Positions 45,301-53,464 of a DNA stretch of 64,000 nucleotides are shown one piece after another. How positions within the stretch are numbered: the stretch's first letter is position 1; each line of letters opens with the position of its first letter. The stretch covers positions 248,001 through 312,000 of the forward strand of contig JACFNC010000001.1 of the NCBI GenBank assembly GCA_019455065.1, written 5' to 3'. Source of the stretch: Rhodospirillales bacterium. GTDB taxonomy: Bacteria; Pseudomonadota; Alphaproteobacteria; Rhodospirillales; Magnetospirillaceae. A program made the position numbers and the translations under genes. A model generated the notes under the pieces. The model had not been told where the DNA came from. It searched no databases and saw only the letters and a list, made by a program, of their open reading frames with translations.

Positions 45301-45885
45301 GAGGAGCAGTCCGGCCACATTCGTGAGGTGGGGATCGAACTGTACCAGCAACTGCTCGAGGAGGCGGTGGCGGCGGCGCGCGGCGGGATAGCCGAGGCGG
45401 CGGAAGAGGAGTGGTCGCCTCTCATCACCCTAGGCACGCCGGTCCTCATTCCGGAAACCTACGTTGCCGATCTCGGCGTACGCCTGGGGCTCTACCGGCG
45501 TATAGCCCGGCTTGCGGACCGTGCGGAAATCGACGCGTTCGCGGCCGAGATGATTGATAGATTCGGGAAGCTACCGGGCGAAGTCGACAACTTGCTCGAG
45601 ATCGTGGCGATGAAGACGAAGTGCCGCATGGCGAACATCGAGAAGGTGGACGCCGGCCCCAAGGGAGCGGTGATCGCCTTCCGCAACAATCGATTCGCCA
45701 ACCCCGGCGGCCTTGTGCAGTTCATCAGCCAGCAGCTTGGAACCGTCAAGCTTCGCCCGGATCACAAGCTGGTCTACATGCGGGCCTGGGACGACCCCGC
45801 TCAGCGTGTCCGCGGTCTACAACACGTTCTGGACAGTCTCGCACGACTTGCGGCCACCGTGGACGCGGGTACGCTGGCGCCCTAG
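42376..45885 (+). CDS. mfd: Transcription-repair coupling factor Mfd
   Basis: 1169 residues. N-terminal UvrB-homology module (FPAWDTVPYDRVSPHVEI), RNA polymerase interaction domain (SEGDLVVHVEHGIGRYEGL), then the RecG-like translocase with Walker A GDVGFGKTEVALRAGF, motif II VDEEQHFGVAHKERLK, motif III LTATPIPRTLQ, and QLRGRVGRSKARGYAYL. It removes stalled RNA polymerase and recruits UvrA, also encoded in this window. Translation begins at a TTG that overlaps the sdhE stop (TTGA), indicating coupling and possibly keeping levels low. It ends 4 nt inside the convergent FrnE-like gene. Confidence 0.96.
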   Translation: MKSLEFLATAAGRTSIAGVPEGHDALLLAELASGPAAPCILHVARDDARLARLAETLAFFAPAAEVLQFPAWDTVPYDRVSPHVEIAARRIDTLTRLATRTGDGPVLIVLTTVAAVLQRLPGREVFEAAVFAGRVGGRLSMDDLLRFLARNGYGRSDTVMEPGEYALRGGIVDIFPPGTEEPLRLDLFGDEIEGIRSFDPMTQRSTGHREDFALKPVSEVILDEEAIARFRSSYRELFGAINGEDPLYEAISAGRRFPGMENWLPLFYEGLDTLFAYIPDGAIVTLDHQAEEAREARFGLIEEYYEARKSISGARIADAGAVYHPVPPERLYLDRAEWDRLLATCPVLVFSPFSAPENALRVVEAHGRTGRDFADVRSLPGINVFDALREHVVAQREAGRRVVVAAMSEGSRERLAGVMRDHSIGPLVKADGWNEVQALPGEAVALVTLGIERGFDTPSLSLVTEQDILGDRLVRPPRKRRKAEHFLSETSDLSEGDLVVHVEHGIGRYEGLVTVEVAGAPHDCLRVIYEGGDKLFVPVENIEVLTRYGSEDAGVQLDRLGGVAWQARKAKLKQRIRDMAAQLIQVAAQRHLKAADALAAPEGLYDEFCARFPYAETDDQLRAIADTLDDMTSGRPMDRLICGDVGFGKTEVALRAGFVAAMSGTQVAVVVPTTLLARQHFKTFKERFAGLPVRIEQLSRLVSAKQTAAVKKGLADGTVDIVIGTHALLAKSISIRHLGLLIVDEEQHFGVAHKERLKQLKADVHVLTLTATPIPRTLQLALTGVREMSVIATPPVDRLAVRTFVLPYDGVVVREAILRERYRGGQSFYVCPRLADIDRVAERVRKLIPEVKLAVAHGRMAPGDLEEVMTAFSDGAYDVLLSTNIIESGLDMPSVNTIVIHRADMFGLGQLYQLRGRVGRSKARGYAYLTVPPDRVLTKSAEKRLQVMQTLDSLGAGFSLASHDLDIRGAGNLLGEEQSGHIREVGIELYQQLLEEAVAAARGGIAEAAEEEWSPLITLGTPVLIPETYVADLGVRLGLYRRIARLADRAEIDAFAAEMIDRFGKLPGEVDNLLEIVAMKTKCRMANIEKVDAGPKGAVIAFRNNRFANPGGLVQFISQQLGTVKLRPDHKLVYMRAWDDPAQRVRGLQHVLDSLARLAATVDAGTLAP

Positions 45886-46559
45886 AAAGACATGGGCAGC
45901 GGGGCGGCCTCGCTGCGGGCGTGCGCGGCAAGATCGATCAGGCGAACGAGGATCTCGGAATCCTGAGCTCCGGCGAGGGCAAAAGCCTGATCGATCACGA
46001 TTGCCGGAACGCCGGTGATCCCCATGTGGCCCGCCCTGGCGTTGTCGCGCTGAATGCCGTCAACGGCGGCGTCGTTCGCAAGATGCTTCGCCAAGCGCCC
46101 GAGAGGAAGGTCGAAACGCGCGCCGATGTCCAGCAGGACCTCGACGTCCCCGATATCAAGCCCGTCGACGAAATAGGCTTTGAACAAGGCCTCGACCACG
46201 TCCGCCTGGCAACCGAAGGAGTTTGCGAAACGGACGAGTTGATGGGACAGAGCGGTGTTGGGCGTGCGTTCGATCCGGGCGAAATCGAAGCGGATGTCCT
46301 CCGTCGCACCCGCCTGCGATACGGCGGCGAAAATTCTTTCGATGCGGCGGTCTCCGCCGAACTTTCGTTCGAGATAGGCCTGACGCGGCAATCCTTCCGG
46401 CGGAAGATCGGGGTTGAGCAGGAACGGCATCCAACGCGTCTCGGCGGGGGTCTCCGGTCGTTGCGCCAGTGCCCTGCCCAGCCGCCGCTTGCCGATGAAA
46501 CACCACGGGCAGGTGGTGTCGAAGTGGAAATCGATCCGAATCGGCGCAGCGCCGCCCAT
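45882..46559 (-). CDS. DsbA-family oxidoreductase, FrnE-like
   Basis: 225 residues. Thioredoxin fold with insertion; N-terminal active-site motif FHFDTTCPWCFIGKRRL holds CPWC near residue 17, and the cis-Pro loop is ITGVPAIVID. This matches FrnE/2-hydroxychromene isomerase-like DsbA relatives, which are usually cytosolic; no signal peptide is seen. The 3' end overlaps mfd by 4 nt and it follows the PopA-like gene by 3 nt on the same strand, so those two are probably co-transcribed. Confidence 0.88.
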   Translation of the reverse strand: MGGAAPIRIDFHFDTTCPWCFIGKRRLGRALAQRPETPAETRWMPFLLNPDLPPEGLPRQAYLERKFGGDRRIERIFAAVSQAGATEDIRFDFARIERTPNTALSHQLVRFANSFGCQADVVEALFKAYFVDGLDIGDVEVLLDIGARFDLPLGRLAKHLANDAAVDGIQRDNARAGHMGITGVPAIVIDQAFALAGAQDSEILVRLIDLAAHARSEAAPLPMSF

Positions 46560-46562
46560 GAG

Positions 46563-47876
46563 CTAGTCCAGGCTGTGGCGCGCCCGTCCGATCGCCGTAT
46601 CCACGTCGTCGTCGGGGGCGACCATCGTGCTGCCGACCTGCACCCAGACTTTGACCGGCTGATAAACGTCGCGGACAGCAAAATCGGTATAGGTGAGCAC
46701 GCCGGCAATGCGATGCATCACGACTTCGGCCTCTTCGGACGGAGTGTCGGGAAGCACGACGCAGAACTCGTTGTCCCGATAGCGCGCCGTCAAATCCTCG
46801 GCCCGCAGCAGGCCGGTGATCCACTGTCCAAGCTGAAGTAGGAGATGCGCGGCGGCCTCGTCGCCGAACTGCTGCCTGACGCCTTCCACATTGGGCGCCC
46901 GAAACATGACCAACGACAAATGTCTGTGCTCCGTGCGTGCCTCCGCGAGACGCCGGTCCAGGTAGGCTCGAAGAAAATCCCTGCTGTAGACTCCTGTGTC
47001 CAGATCGCTGGTTGCGTCTCTCAAAGTCTGCTGCAAGAGGTCGCGCACTGCCCACCGGCGCTGCTGCCGACGGACCAAGGCGAGGGTCGCTCCGTAAAGC
47101 ACGTCGGCGTCCACCGCGGCGCCGAGAACACGACTGGCGCCCTTGCGATAGGCCTCGACCGCGTCGAGGCCTCCGTCGTCGATGACGAGTATCGGCAGGT
47201 TGAAGAGCCGGGGGTTGTTGCGCACCTGAGCGCAAAGGCCCATGCATTCCTCGGGCTGGGCGTCGAGCCGGACGACCGCCGCGTCGAAGTTGCGGCGGGT
47301 CAGAAGGTCTTCGGCCTCGTAGATATTGTCCGTATGGGTGAAGGTTGCCTTCGGACCGAACAACGACGGCAGGGATGCCAGATCGTTGCCGACGGTCAGC
47401 AGGTTGCAGCCCTGGTCCGTCGAAGATCCGAATGTGGTCTCTATGGCGACGCCGAAGGCCGTAGCCGCGGCCGCGCGATGAAGCAACTCGGTGCGCATGG
47501 TGCCCATTCGCACCAAGGGCCGCATCCGTGCCAGCAGTTCGTCGGCATGGAAGGGAAGCGCCATGACGTCGTCAACCCCGACATCGAGCGCAAGGCGACT
47601 GGCCTCTCCCAAGGAATCGGTGGTGAGAACGAAAACCGGCAGATCCTGGAGACTGGCATGCTCCTTGAGGCTGGCGGCCAGTTTGAACCAGCCGCCGTCC
47701 GGAAAATCAGGCCCGATGAGGACGATGTCGGGTCGCGATCGTTGAGCCAGCGAAAGGGCAGCCTCGGCGGAGTCGGCGACCCGGCTTTCATAGCCATGAC
47801 CGCGGAGTTGCTCGGTGAGCATCCGCGCGTCACCGGAGTTGCCGCTTGCGACGAGAATATTGGCCAGATGAACCAT
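46563..47876 (-). CDS. PleD/PopA-like protein: two degenerate receivers plus inactive GGDEF with intact RxxD
   Basis: 437 residues in REC-REC-GGDEF order. In the first receiver (~6-125) the acidic pair is missing and the acceptor position is Gly55 (IVLIGPDFP). In the second (~155-270) the aligned acceptor position is probably Arg203, though a one-residue shift would place Asp205 there. The GGDEF domain (~285-437) has RDNEF at 367-371 in place of GGDEF, so cyclase activity is unlikely, but the inhibitory-site motif R358-A-E-D361 stands exactly five residues before it. This combination is that of Caulobacter PopA, a c-di-GMP-binding adaptor. The ATG at 47876 is the best start. Orthology to PopA is unproven. 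Confidence 0.8.
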   Translation of the reverse strand: MVHLANILVASGNSGDARMLTEQLRGHGYESRVADSAEAALSLAQRSRPDIVLIGPDFPDGGWFKLAASLKEHASLQDLPVFVLTTDSLGEASRLALDVGVDDVMALPFHADELLARMRPLVRMGTMRTELLHRAAAATAFGVAIETTFGSSTDQGCNLLTVGNDLASLPSLFGPKATFTHTDNIYEAEDLLTRRNFDAAVVRLDAQPEECMGLCAQVRNNPRLFNLPILVIDDGGLDAVEAYRKGASRVLGAAVDADVLYGATLALVRRQQRRWAVRDLLQQTLRDATSDLDTGVYSRDFLRAYLDRRLAEARTEHRHLSLVMFRAPNVEGVRQQFGDEAAAHLLLQLGQWITGLLRAEDLTARYRDNEFCVVLPDTPSEEAEVVMHRIAGVLTYTDFAVRDVYQPVKVWVQVGSTMVAPDDDVDTAIGRARHSLD

Positions 47877-47939
47877 CACGCGGTGGCAAGCCCTTTCCGA
47901 TATTGCGAAAGAAGTGCAGCATAATACAGCCAATCGGCT

Positions 47940-49208
47940 ATGTCGCGGTTCAGCGTTCAGGGAGCGGAAAATTTGCACGAGGTGACCGGGAAGGGCAGGG
48001 CGACGGTCGCACGTTCGACGACCGTCATCCTCGTATGCGGGGCTCTTATTCTTTCGATCGCGATGGGGGTTCGGCAGAGCTTCGGGATTTTCCTGGAGCC
48101 GATCGTCCTCGATCTCGATTTACCGCGGCAAACCTTCGCGCTGGCCATTGCGGTCCAGAACCTTCTGTGGGGACTGACCCAACCGGCCGCCGGCATGGTT
48201 GCAGACCGTTTTGGCACCGCGCGGGTGTTGAGCGGCGGCGCAGCCGTTTATGCGGTCGGCTTGGTCGTCATGGGCCTCAGCCAGTCGGCCGGCGGGCTTC
48301 ACTTAGGGGCAGGATTGTTGGTCGGCCTCGGCATGAGCGCCACAAGCTTTGCCGTCGTTCTGGGCGCGATCGGTCGTTTCGTGCCCGTAGAGCGCCGCAG
48401 CATGGCCCTTGGTATGGCCAGCGCAGGCGGTTCCTTGGGGCAATTTCTTGTCGTTCCATTGGGGCAGTTTTTAATCGAGGGGGTTGGCTGGTCGATTTCC
48501 TTGATTCTTCTGGCCGGGCTCGCCGCCGCCATCGTACCATTGGCCATACCCCTTGCCGGGCGGGCGGGCAGCAGTGGCCTGCTTGAAGAGTCTCAGACGC
48601 TTTCGGAAGCATTAATGGAGGCGACGCGGCATCCTGGCTTCTGGTTGCTGACCACAGCCTTCTTTGTTTGCGGGTTTCATGTCGCGTTCGTCGCCACGCA
48701 CATTGCAGTGTTCGCGGTAAGCTGCGGCTTGCCGGCGATGACGGGCGCGACCGCTCTCAGTCTCATCGGCCTTTTCAACATCGCTGGCACGTGGCTCGCC
48801 GGGGCACTCGGTGGGCGGTATCGCAAGCGATACCTTCTGGCCGCGATATATTTTCTGCGCGGGGTCGTGATAATTGTTTTGCTCTTGGTTCCAAAGACTT
48901 CCACCAACATTCTCATATTCTCTGCCGTATTGGGGACGTTGTGGCTGGGAACCGTTCCGCTCACCACCGGGCTGGTCGGAGAGATTTTCGGTCCCCGCTA
49001 TGTCGCCACTCTTTTCGGCATCGTGTTCCTGGGGCATCAGGTCGGGGCTTTTTTCGGCGCCTGGCTGGGCGGCCTCGTGTTTGACGCGACCGGTTCGTTC
49101 GACCTGATGTGGTTCGCCTCGATAGCATTGGCATTGCTGGCCGCCGTCATGCATCTTCCGATCCGTGACCGGCCGGTGCCGCGGCTCTCCGCGGCGGCGA
49201 GTGGTTGA
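47940..49208 (+). CDS. MFS transporter (monocarboxylate/YcxA-like)
   Basis: Up to 422 residues with about 12 hydrophobic helices in two halves. The family loop GMVADRFGTARVLSGG follows helix 2, and FGIFLEP with SFGI in helix 1 is typical of monocarboxylate or oxalate-formate-like MFS carriers. The start is uncertain: ATG 47940 has no ribosome site, whereas a TTG at 47973 has GGGAGCGG upstream. Divergent from the PopA-like gene with a 63-bp gap. The substrate is unknown. Confidence 0.85.
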   Translation: MSRFSVQGAENLHEVTGKGRATVARSTTVILVCGALILSIAMGVRQSFGIFLEPIVLDLDLPRQTFALAIAVQNLLWGLTQPAAGMVADRFGTARVLSGGAAVYAVGLVVMGLSQSAGGLHLGAGLLVGLGMSATSFAVVLGAIGRFVPVERRSMALGMASAGGSLGQFLVVPLGQFLIEGVGWSISLILLAGLAAAIVPLAIPLAGRAGSSGLLEESQTLSEALMEATRHPGFWLLTTAFFVCGFHVAFVATHIAVFAVSCGLPAMTGATALSLIGLFNIAGTWLAGALGGRYRKRYLLAAIYFLRGVVIIVLLLVPKTSTNILIFSAVLGTLWLGTVPLTTGLVGEIFGPRYVATLFGIVFLGHQVGAFFGAWLGGLVFDATGSFDLMWFASIALALLAAVMHLPIRDRPVPRLSAAASG

Positions 49209-49230
49209 CTGGGGGCGCGTTGGGGCTAAT

Positions 49231-49256
49231 TTAACGCGGGCGGTTAACGGGGGCGG
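49231..49256 (+). repeat. 13-bp tandem repeat upstream of the RND efflux genes
   Basis: TTAACGCGGGCGG (49231-49243) is followed directly by TTAACGGGGGCGG (49244-49256), identical at 12 of 13 positions, ending 13 nt before the adaptor start codon. Head-to-tail sites of this size could be operator repeats, but no regulator gene is adjacent. Confidence 0.5.
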
Positions 49257-49269
49257 TTCAGAGGACAGT

Positions 49270-50349
49270 ATGCAGAAGGCACTTGCGGGTATCGCGTTCC
49301 TGGCCGTGATCGTCGGGGGGGGCTATTACTACTGGCAACACGAGGCGAGCAGGGCCGGCGTCTCGCCGCCCGGGCAGGTGCAGGAGCAGCCCGAAAACCC
49401 GGTTCGCGTCGAGGCGGCCAAGGTTGCCGTAGGCCCGATGACCCGGGAGGTATCGGCCATCGGCACCCTAAAATCCGACGAGTCGGTGATTATTCGTCCC
49501 GAGATAATGGGCCGCATCGCGGAAATCGGGTTCCGGGAAGGCCAATCCGTGAACAAGGGGCAGGTGCTGGTAAGGCTCGACGCCAGCAGCTATCAGGCGC
49601 AGTTGCGCAGGGCCGAAGCGAACCTGGCGTTGAGCGAGGCCAACAGCAGGCGGGCGCGGATGCTCTTCGCTCAGGGAGCGGGCACCGAGCGCGCGCGCGA
49701 CGAGAGCGCCGCAAAGCTGCGCACCGATGCCGCCGAGGTCGAGTTGGCACGGGCCATGCTCGAGAAGACGACCATCGTGGCGCCATTCGACGGGATTGTC
49801 GGATTGCGAAAGGTCAGCATCGGCGCCTTCGTCAGTCCGGGCCAGGACATAGCCAATCTCGAAAACATTGACCCAATCAAGGCGGATTTCAGAATTCCCG
49901 AACTCTATCTCGGTGCGGTGGGGGTGGGCCAAACGGTGACTGTCACTTCCGACGCTTTTCCAAACCGGGATTTCCGGGGCGAGGTTTATGCAATCGATCC
50001 CCTTATCGACGAGGCCGGAAGAAGCATCCTCTTGAGAGCGTTGATGCCCAATGCCGACCGAGTATTGCGGCCCGGCCAGTTCGTGCGCATTTCCCTGGTC
50101 ATCGAGGAGAATGCGAATGCCCTTACGGTCCCCGAGGAGGCCCTCGTGCCGCAGGGCAGCGAGGTGATGGTCTTCAAGGTGGTGGACGGCAAGGCCGTTC
50201 CGACGAATGTGGAAATCGGCAGCCGCCGCGGGGGAAGGGTGGAGGTAAAGGCCGGCCTTGCCGCCGACGACGTGGTGGTGACCGCCGGACAGATGAAGCT
50301 GCGCGCCGGCATGGCCGTGGCCGTAGTCGACGCCAAGCGGGGCGCTTGA
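49270..50349 (+). CDS. RND efflux periplasmic adaptor (membrane fusion protein)
   Basis: 359 residues. One N-terminal hydrophobic anchor (ALAGIAFLAVIVGGGYYYW), then the lipoyl half IRPEIMGRIAEIGFREGQSV, a helical hairpin (about 95-155) and the second lipoyl half TTIVAPFDGIVGLRKVSIGAF. This is the HlyD/AcrA adaptor layout. The ATG at 49270 is chosen because it places the anchor at the N-terminus. One nucleotide separates it from the pump gene. No outer membrane channel gene is present in the window. Confidence 0.93.
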   Translation: MQKALAGIAFLAVIVGGGYYYWQHEASRAGVSPPGQVQEQPENPVRVEAAKVAVGPMTREVSAIGTLKSDESVIIRPEIMGRIAEIGFREGQSVNKGQVLVRLDASSYQAQLRRAEANLALSEANSRRARMLFAQGAGTERARDESAAKLRTDAAEVELARAMLEKTTIVAPFDGIVGLRKVSIGAFVSPGQDIANLENIDPIKADFRIPELYLGAVGVGQTVTVTSDAFPNRDFRGEVYAIDPLIDEAGRSILLRALMPNADRVLRPGQFVRISLVIEENANALTVPEEALVPQGSEVMVFKVVDGKAVPTNVEIGSRRGGRVEVKAGLAADDVVVTAGQMKLRAGMAVAVVDAKRGA

Positions 50350-50350
50350 C

Positions 50351-53300
50351 ATGACATTGCCGCAACTGTGTATCAACCGGCCCGTGCTGGCCACGGTCAT
50401 GAGCCTGCTGATCGTGCTGGTTGGTATCGTTGCGTTCGGACGTCTGTCGGTGCGCGAATACCCCAACATCGACGAGCCCGTGGTCACGGTAACGACAGAA
50501 TATCCGGGCGCAAGCGCCGAGGTGATCGAGAGCCAGGTCACCAACGTGGTCGAGGATTCGCTCGCCGGGATCGAGGGCATCGAAGTGCTGACCTCGATAA
50601 GTCGCTCCGAACGCAGCCAGATCACGGTTACGTTCAAGGTTGACCGGGACCCGGACGGCGCCGCCAACGACGTACGCGATCGAGTCGGGCGCGTGCGCGG
50701 CAAACTGCCCGATGACATCGAGGAGCCGGTCATCGCCAAGGTGGAAGCGGATGCCCAGCCGGTCATGTTCCTCGCTTTCTCAAGCGATCGCCACAGTCCG
50801 ATCGTTGTGTCCGATATCGCCGACCGGCTTGTGAAAAACCAACTCCAGACGTTGCCGGGCGTCGCAGACGTCCGCGTCTTCGGCGAACGGCGTTATGCCA
50901 TGCGAATCTGGCTCGACCGGGCGCGCCTCGCCGCGTATGCGCTGACTCCCCAAGACGTCGAGAACGCCCTGCGACGTCAGAACATCGAGGTGCCGGCGGG
51001 GCGGATAGAGAGCAGCGAGCGCGAGTTCACAGTCCTCAGTGAGACCGATCTTCGCACGCCGCAACAATTCGCCAACATGATCCTCAAGACGGCCGCCGGC
51101 TATCCGGTCCGTCTCAAGGATGTGGGGCGTGTGGAACTGGGGGCCGCGGATGAGCGCCGCCTGGTCAGGTTCAACGGGGAAAGCGCCGTTGCGCTCGGCG
51201 TGGTGAAACAATCGGTGGCCAACCCGCTGGAAGTCTCAACGGCCGTGCGCGCGGCCCTTCCGACCATTGCGGATAGTCTGCCCGACGGGATGAACGTACG
51301 GGTCGCATACGACTCGTCGGTATTCATCGAAAGGTCGATCGAAGCTGTGTTTCAGACCATCGGTGAGGCGGTCCTGCTCGTCATGCTGGTGATTTTCCTT
51401 TTTCTCAGGACCATCAGGGCCACCATCATTCCGCTCGTCACCATCCCGGTGTCCCTCGTCGGGGCCTTCGCCATCATGTACGCCCTTGGCTTCAGCATCA
51501 ATACGCTGACGTTGCTGTCCATGGTGTTGGCGATCGGGCTCGTGGTGGACGATGCCATTGTGATGCTGGAGAACATTTTCCGGCACATCGAGAACGGCAT
51601 GCAGCCGGTGCAGGCGGCGCTGAAGGGCAGCAAGGAGATCGCCTTCGCGGTGCTGGCGATGACGGTTACCTTGGCGGCCGTCTACGTACCCGTGGGTTTT
51701 CAGACCGACCGGACGGGCAAGCTCTTTACTGAGTTCGCGCTGACGCTTGCCGCCGCCGTGCTGGTTTCGGGTTTTGTCGCCCTGACGCTGTCGCCAATGA
51801 TGTGCTCCAAGATGCTTCGCCACGAAAAGAAGCACTCCTATTTCTATAACCTCGTGGAGCGCGGCTTGGTGTCGCTGACGTCCGGGTACAAGAGGGCGCT
51901 GGCCGCGACCTTGAGCGCCAGATGGTTGGTGCTCGTCCTGGCCGTGATCATAGGCGGGGCATCGTATGTGCTGTTCACCGGGCTCAAGTCCGAGTTGGCT
52001 CCGATCGAGGACAGGGGAACGATCGTCGGAATCGGCATCGGCCCCGAGGGGGCGACGATCGGCTACACCGACAAATATGCTCGACAGATCGAGGGCTTTT
52101 ATCGCGACGAACCGCTAATCGATCGGTATTTCGTCATTACCGGCTGGCCGGTCGTCAACCAGATGATGTCCTTCGTGCGGTTGAAGGAGTGGAGCGAGCG
52201 CGACGTTCCCCAGCAAGAGGTCGTCCAGGGGCTGAAGCCGAAATTCGAGTCGGTTGCGGGCCTGCAGGCGTTCGTCGTGAATCCGCCTTCGCTGGGGCAA
52301 AGGGCGAGTTCAAAGCCCTTCCAGATGGTCATCCAGACGTCGGGCGACTACGCCGAACTTCAGCGGCTGGTCGATGCGATGATAGAGGAGGCCGCGAAAT
52401 ATCCAGGGCTCGCCGGCGTTGACAGCGACCTTAAGCTGAACAAGCCCCAGGTACGCGTCGAATTGGATCGAGAGAAGGTGATGGATGTCGGGACCTCGGT
52501 CGAGGTCATCGGACGAACGCTCGAAACCATGCTAGGCGGTCGCGCGGTCACCCGATTCAAGCGCGAGGGCGAGCAATACGATGTGATCGTCCAGATCGAG
52601 GGTGCGGACCGCCGCAATCCCGACGATCTTGCCGCGATCTACGTGCGCGGAACCGATGACAGCATGGTACCGCTGTCCAGCCTGGTGCGTATCACCGAGA
52701 CGGTGGCTCCGCGAGAACTGAATCATTTCGGTCAGCTCAGGGCCGCCAAAATTACCGCGAATTTGGCCCCCGGTTACGCCCTGGGAGAAGCGGTGGAATA
52801 CATGGAGGCGGCGGCTGAAAGGATGCTACCGGCCAATGCGACAGTCGATTACGACGGCCCGACCCGGGAGTTCAAGGCATCGACGGCGGGGTTCGCAATC
52901 ACGATGTTGCTCGCGATCCTGTTCATTTATCTGGTGCTGTCGGCTCAGTTCGAGAGTTTTATCAGCCCCTTGGTAATCATGGCGACCGTGCCCTTGGCAA
53001 TGGCCGGCGCGCTGTTGGCCTTGAAGCTGACTGGCGGCACGCTGAACGTGTACAGCAAGATCGGCCTCGTGACCTTGATTGGTCTCATCACCAAACATGG
53101 GATCCTTATCGTCGAGTTCACCAACCAGCTTCGGGCGAAAGGGCTGTCCGTCAGCGAGGCCGTCATAGAGGCGGCCAGTCTGCGGCTGCGTCCGATTCTG
53201 ATGACGACGGGGGCGATGGTGCTGGGGGCATTGCCGCTCGCGCTGGCGCATGGCGCCGGGGCCGAGAGCCGCCAGCAGATCGGTTGGGTGATTGTCGGAG

Positions 53301-53413
53301 GCATCCTCCTGGGCACCATTCTGACCTTGTTCGTGGTGCCCACGGTCTATACGCTTCTTGTAAGAGGGCGCCGGGCCGAGGTGGCCGTGCGCGAGCCTGC
53401 CATCGCTGAATAA
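50351..53413 (+). CDS. RND (HAE1-type) multidrug efflux pump
   Basis: 1020 residues, with 12 helices and two large periplasmic loops. Proton-relay aspartates are in GLVVDDAIVMLENIFRHIE and the partner lysine in GLITKHGILIVEF. The N-terminus RPVLATVMSLLIVLVGIVAF and REYPNIDEPVVTV are typical of HAE1 pumps. It forms an operon with the upstream adaptor and perhaps the downstream MprF-like gene (51 nt). Drug range cannot be predicted. Confidence 0.95.
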   Translation: MTLPQLCINRPVLATVMSLLIVLVGIVAFGRLSVREYPNIDEPVVTVTTEYPGASAEVIESQVTNVVEDSLAGIEGIEVLTSISRSERSQITVTFKVDRDPDGAANDVRDRVGRVRGKLPDDIEEPVIAKVEADAQPVMFLAFSSDRHSPIVVSDIADRLVKNQLQTLPGVADVRVFGERRYAMRIWLDRARLAAYALTPQDVENALRRQNIEVPAGRIESSEREFTVLSETDLRTPQQFANMILKTAAGYPVRLKDVGRVELGAADERRLVRFNGESAVALGVVKQSVANPLEVSTAVRAALPTIADSLPDGMNVRVAYDSSVFIERSIEAVFQTIGEAVLLVMLVIFLFLRTIRATIIPLVTIPVSLVGAFAIMYALGFSINTLTLLSMVLAIGLVVDDAIVMLENIFRHIENGMQPVQAALKGSKEIAFAVLAMTVTLAAVYVPVGFQTDRTGKLFTEFALTLAAAVLVSGFVALTLSPMMCSKMLRHEKKHSYFYNLVERGLVSLTSGYKRALAATLSARWLVLVLAVIIGGASYVLFTGLKSELAPIEDRGTIVGIGIGPEGATIGYTDKYARQIEGFYRDEPLIDRYFVITGWPVVNQMMSFVRLKEWSERDVPQQEVVQGLKPKFESVAGLQAFVVNPPSLGQRASSKPFQMVIQTSGDYAELQRLVDAMIEEAAKYPGLAGVDSDLKLNKPQVRVELDREKVMDVGTSVEVIGRTLETMLGGRAVTRFKREGEQYDVIVQIEGADRRNPDDLAAIYVRGTDDSMVPLSSLVRITETVAPRELNHFGQLRAAKITANLAPGYALGEAVEYMEAAAERMLPANATVDYDGPTREFKASTAGFAITMLLAILFIYLVLSAQFESFISPLVIMATVPLAMAGALLALKLTGGTLNVYSKIGLVTLIGLITKHGILIVEFTNQLRAKGLSVSEAVIEAASLRLRPILMTTGAMVLGALPLALAHGAGAESRQQIGWVIVGGILLGTILTLFVVPTVYTLLVRGRRAEVAVREPAIAE

Positions 53414-53464
53414 CGTTCCGGCCGTCGACGGCGGCCCATCTCCACGGACAACGCCGGGCGGTCG

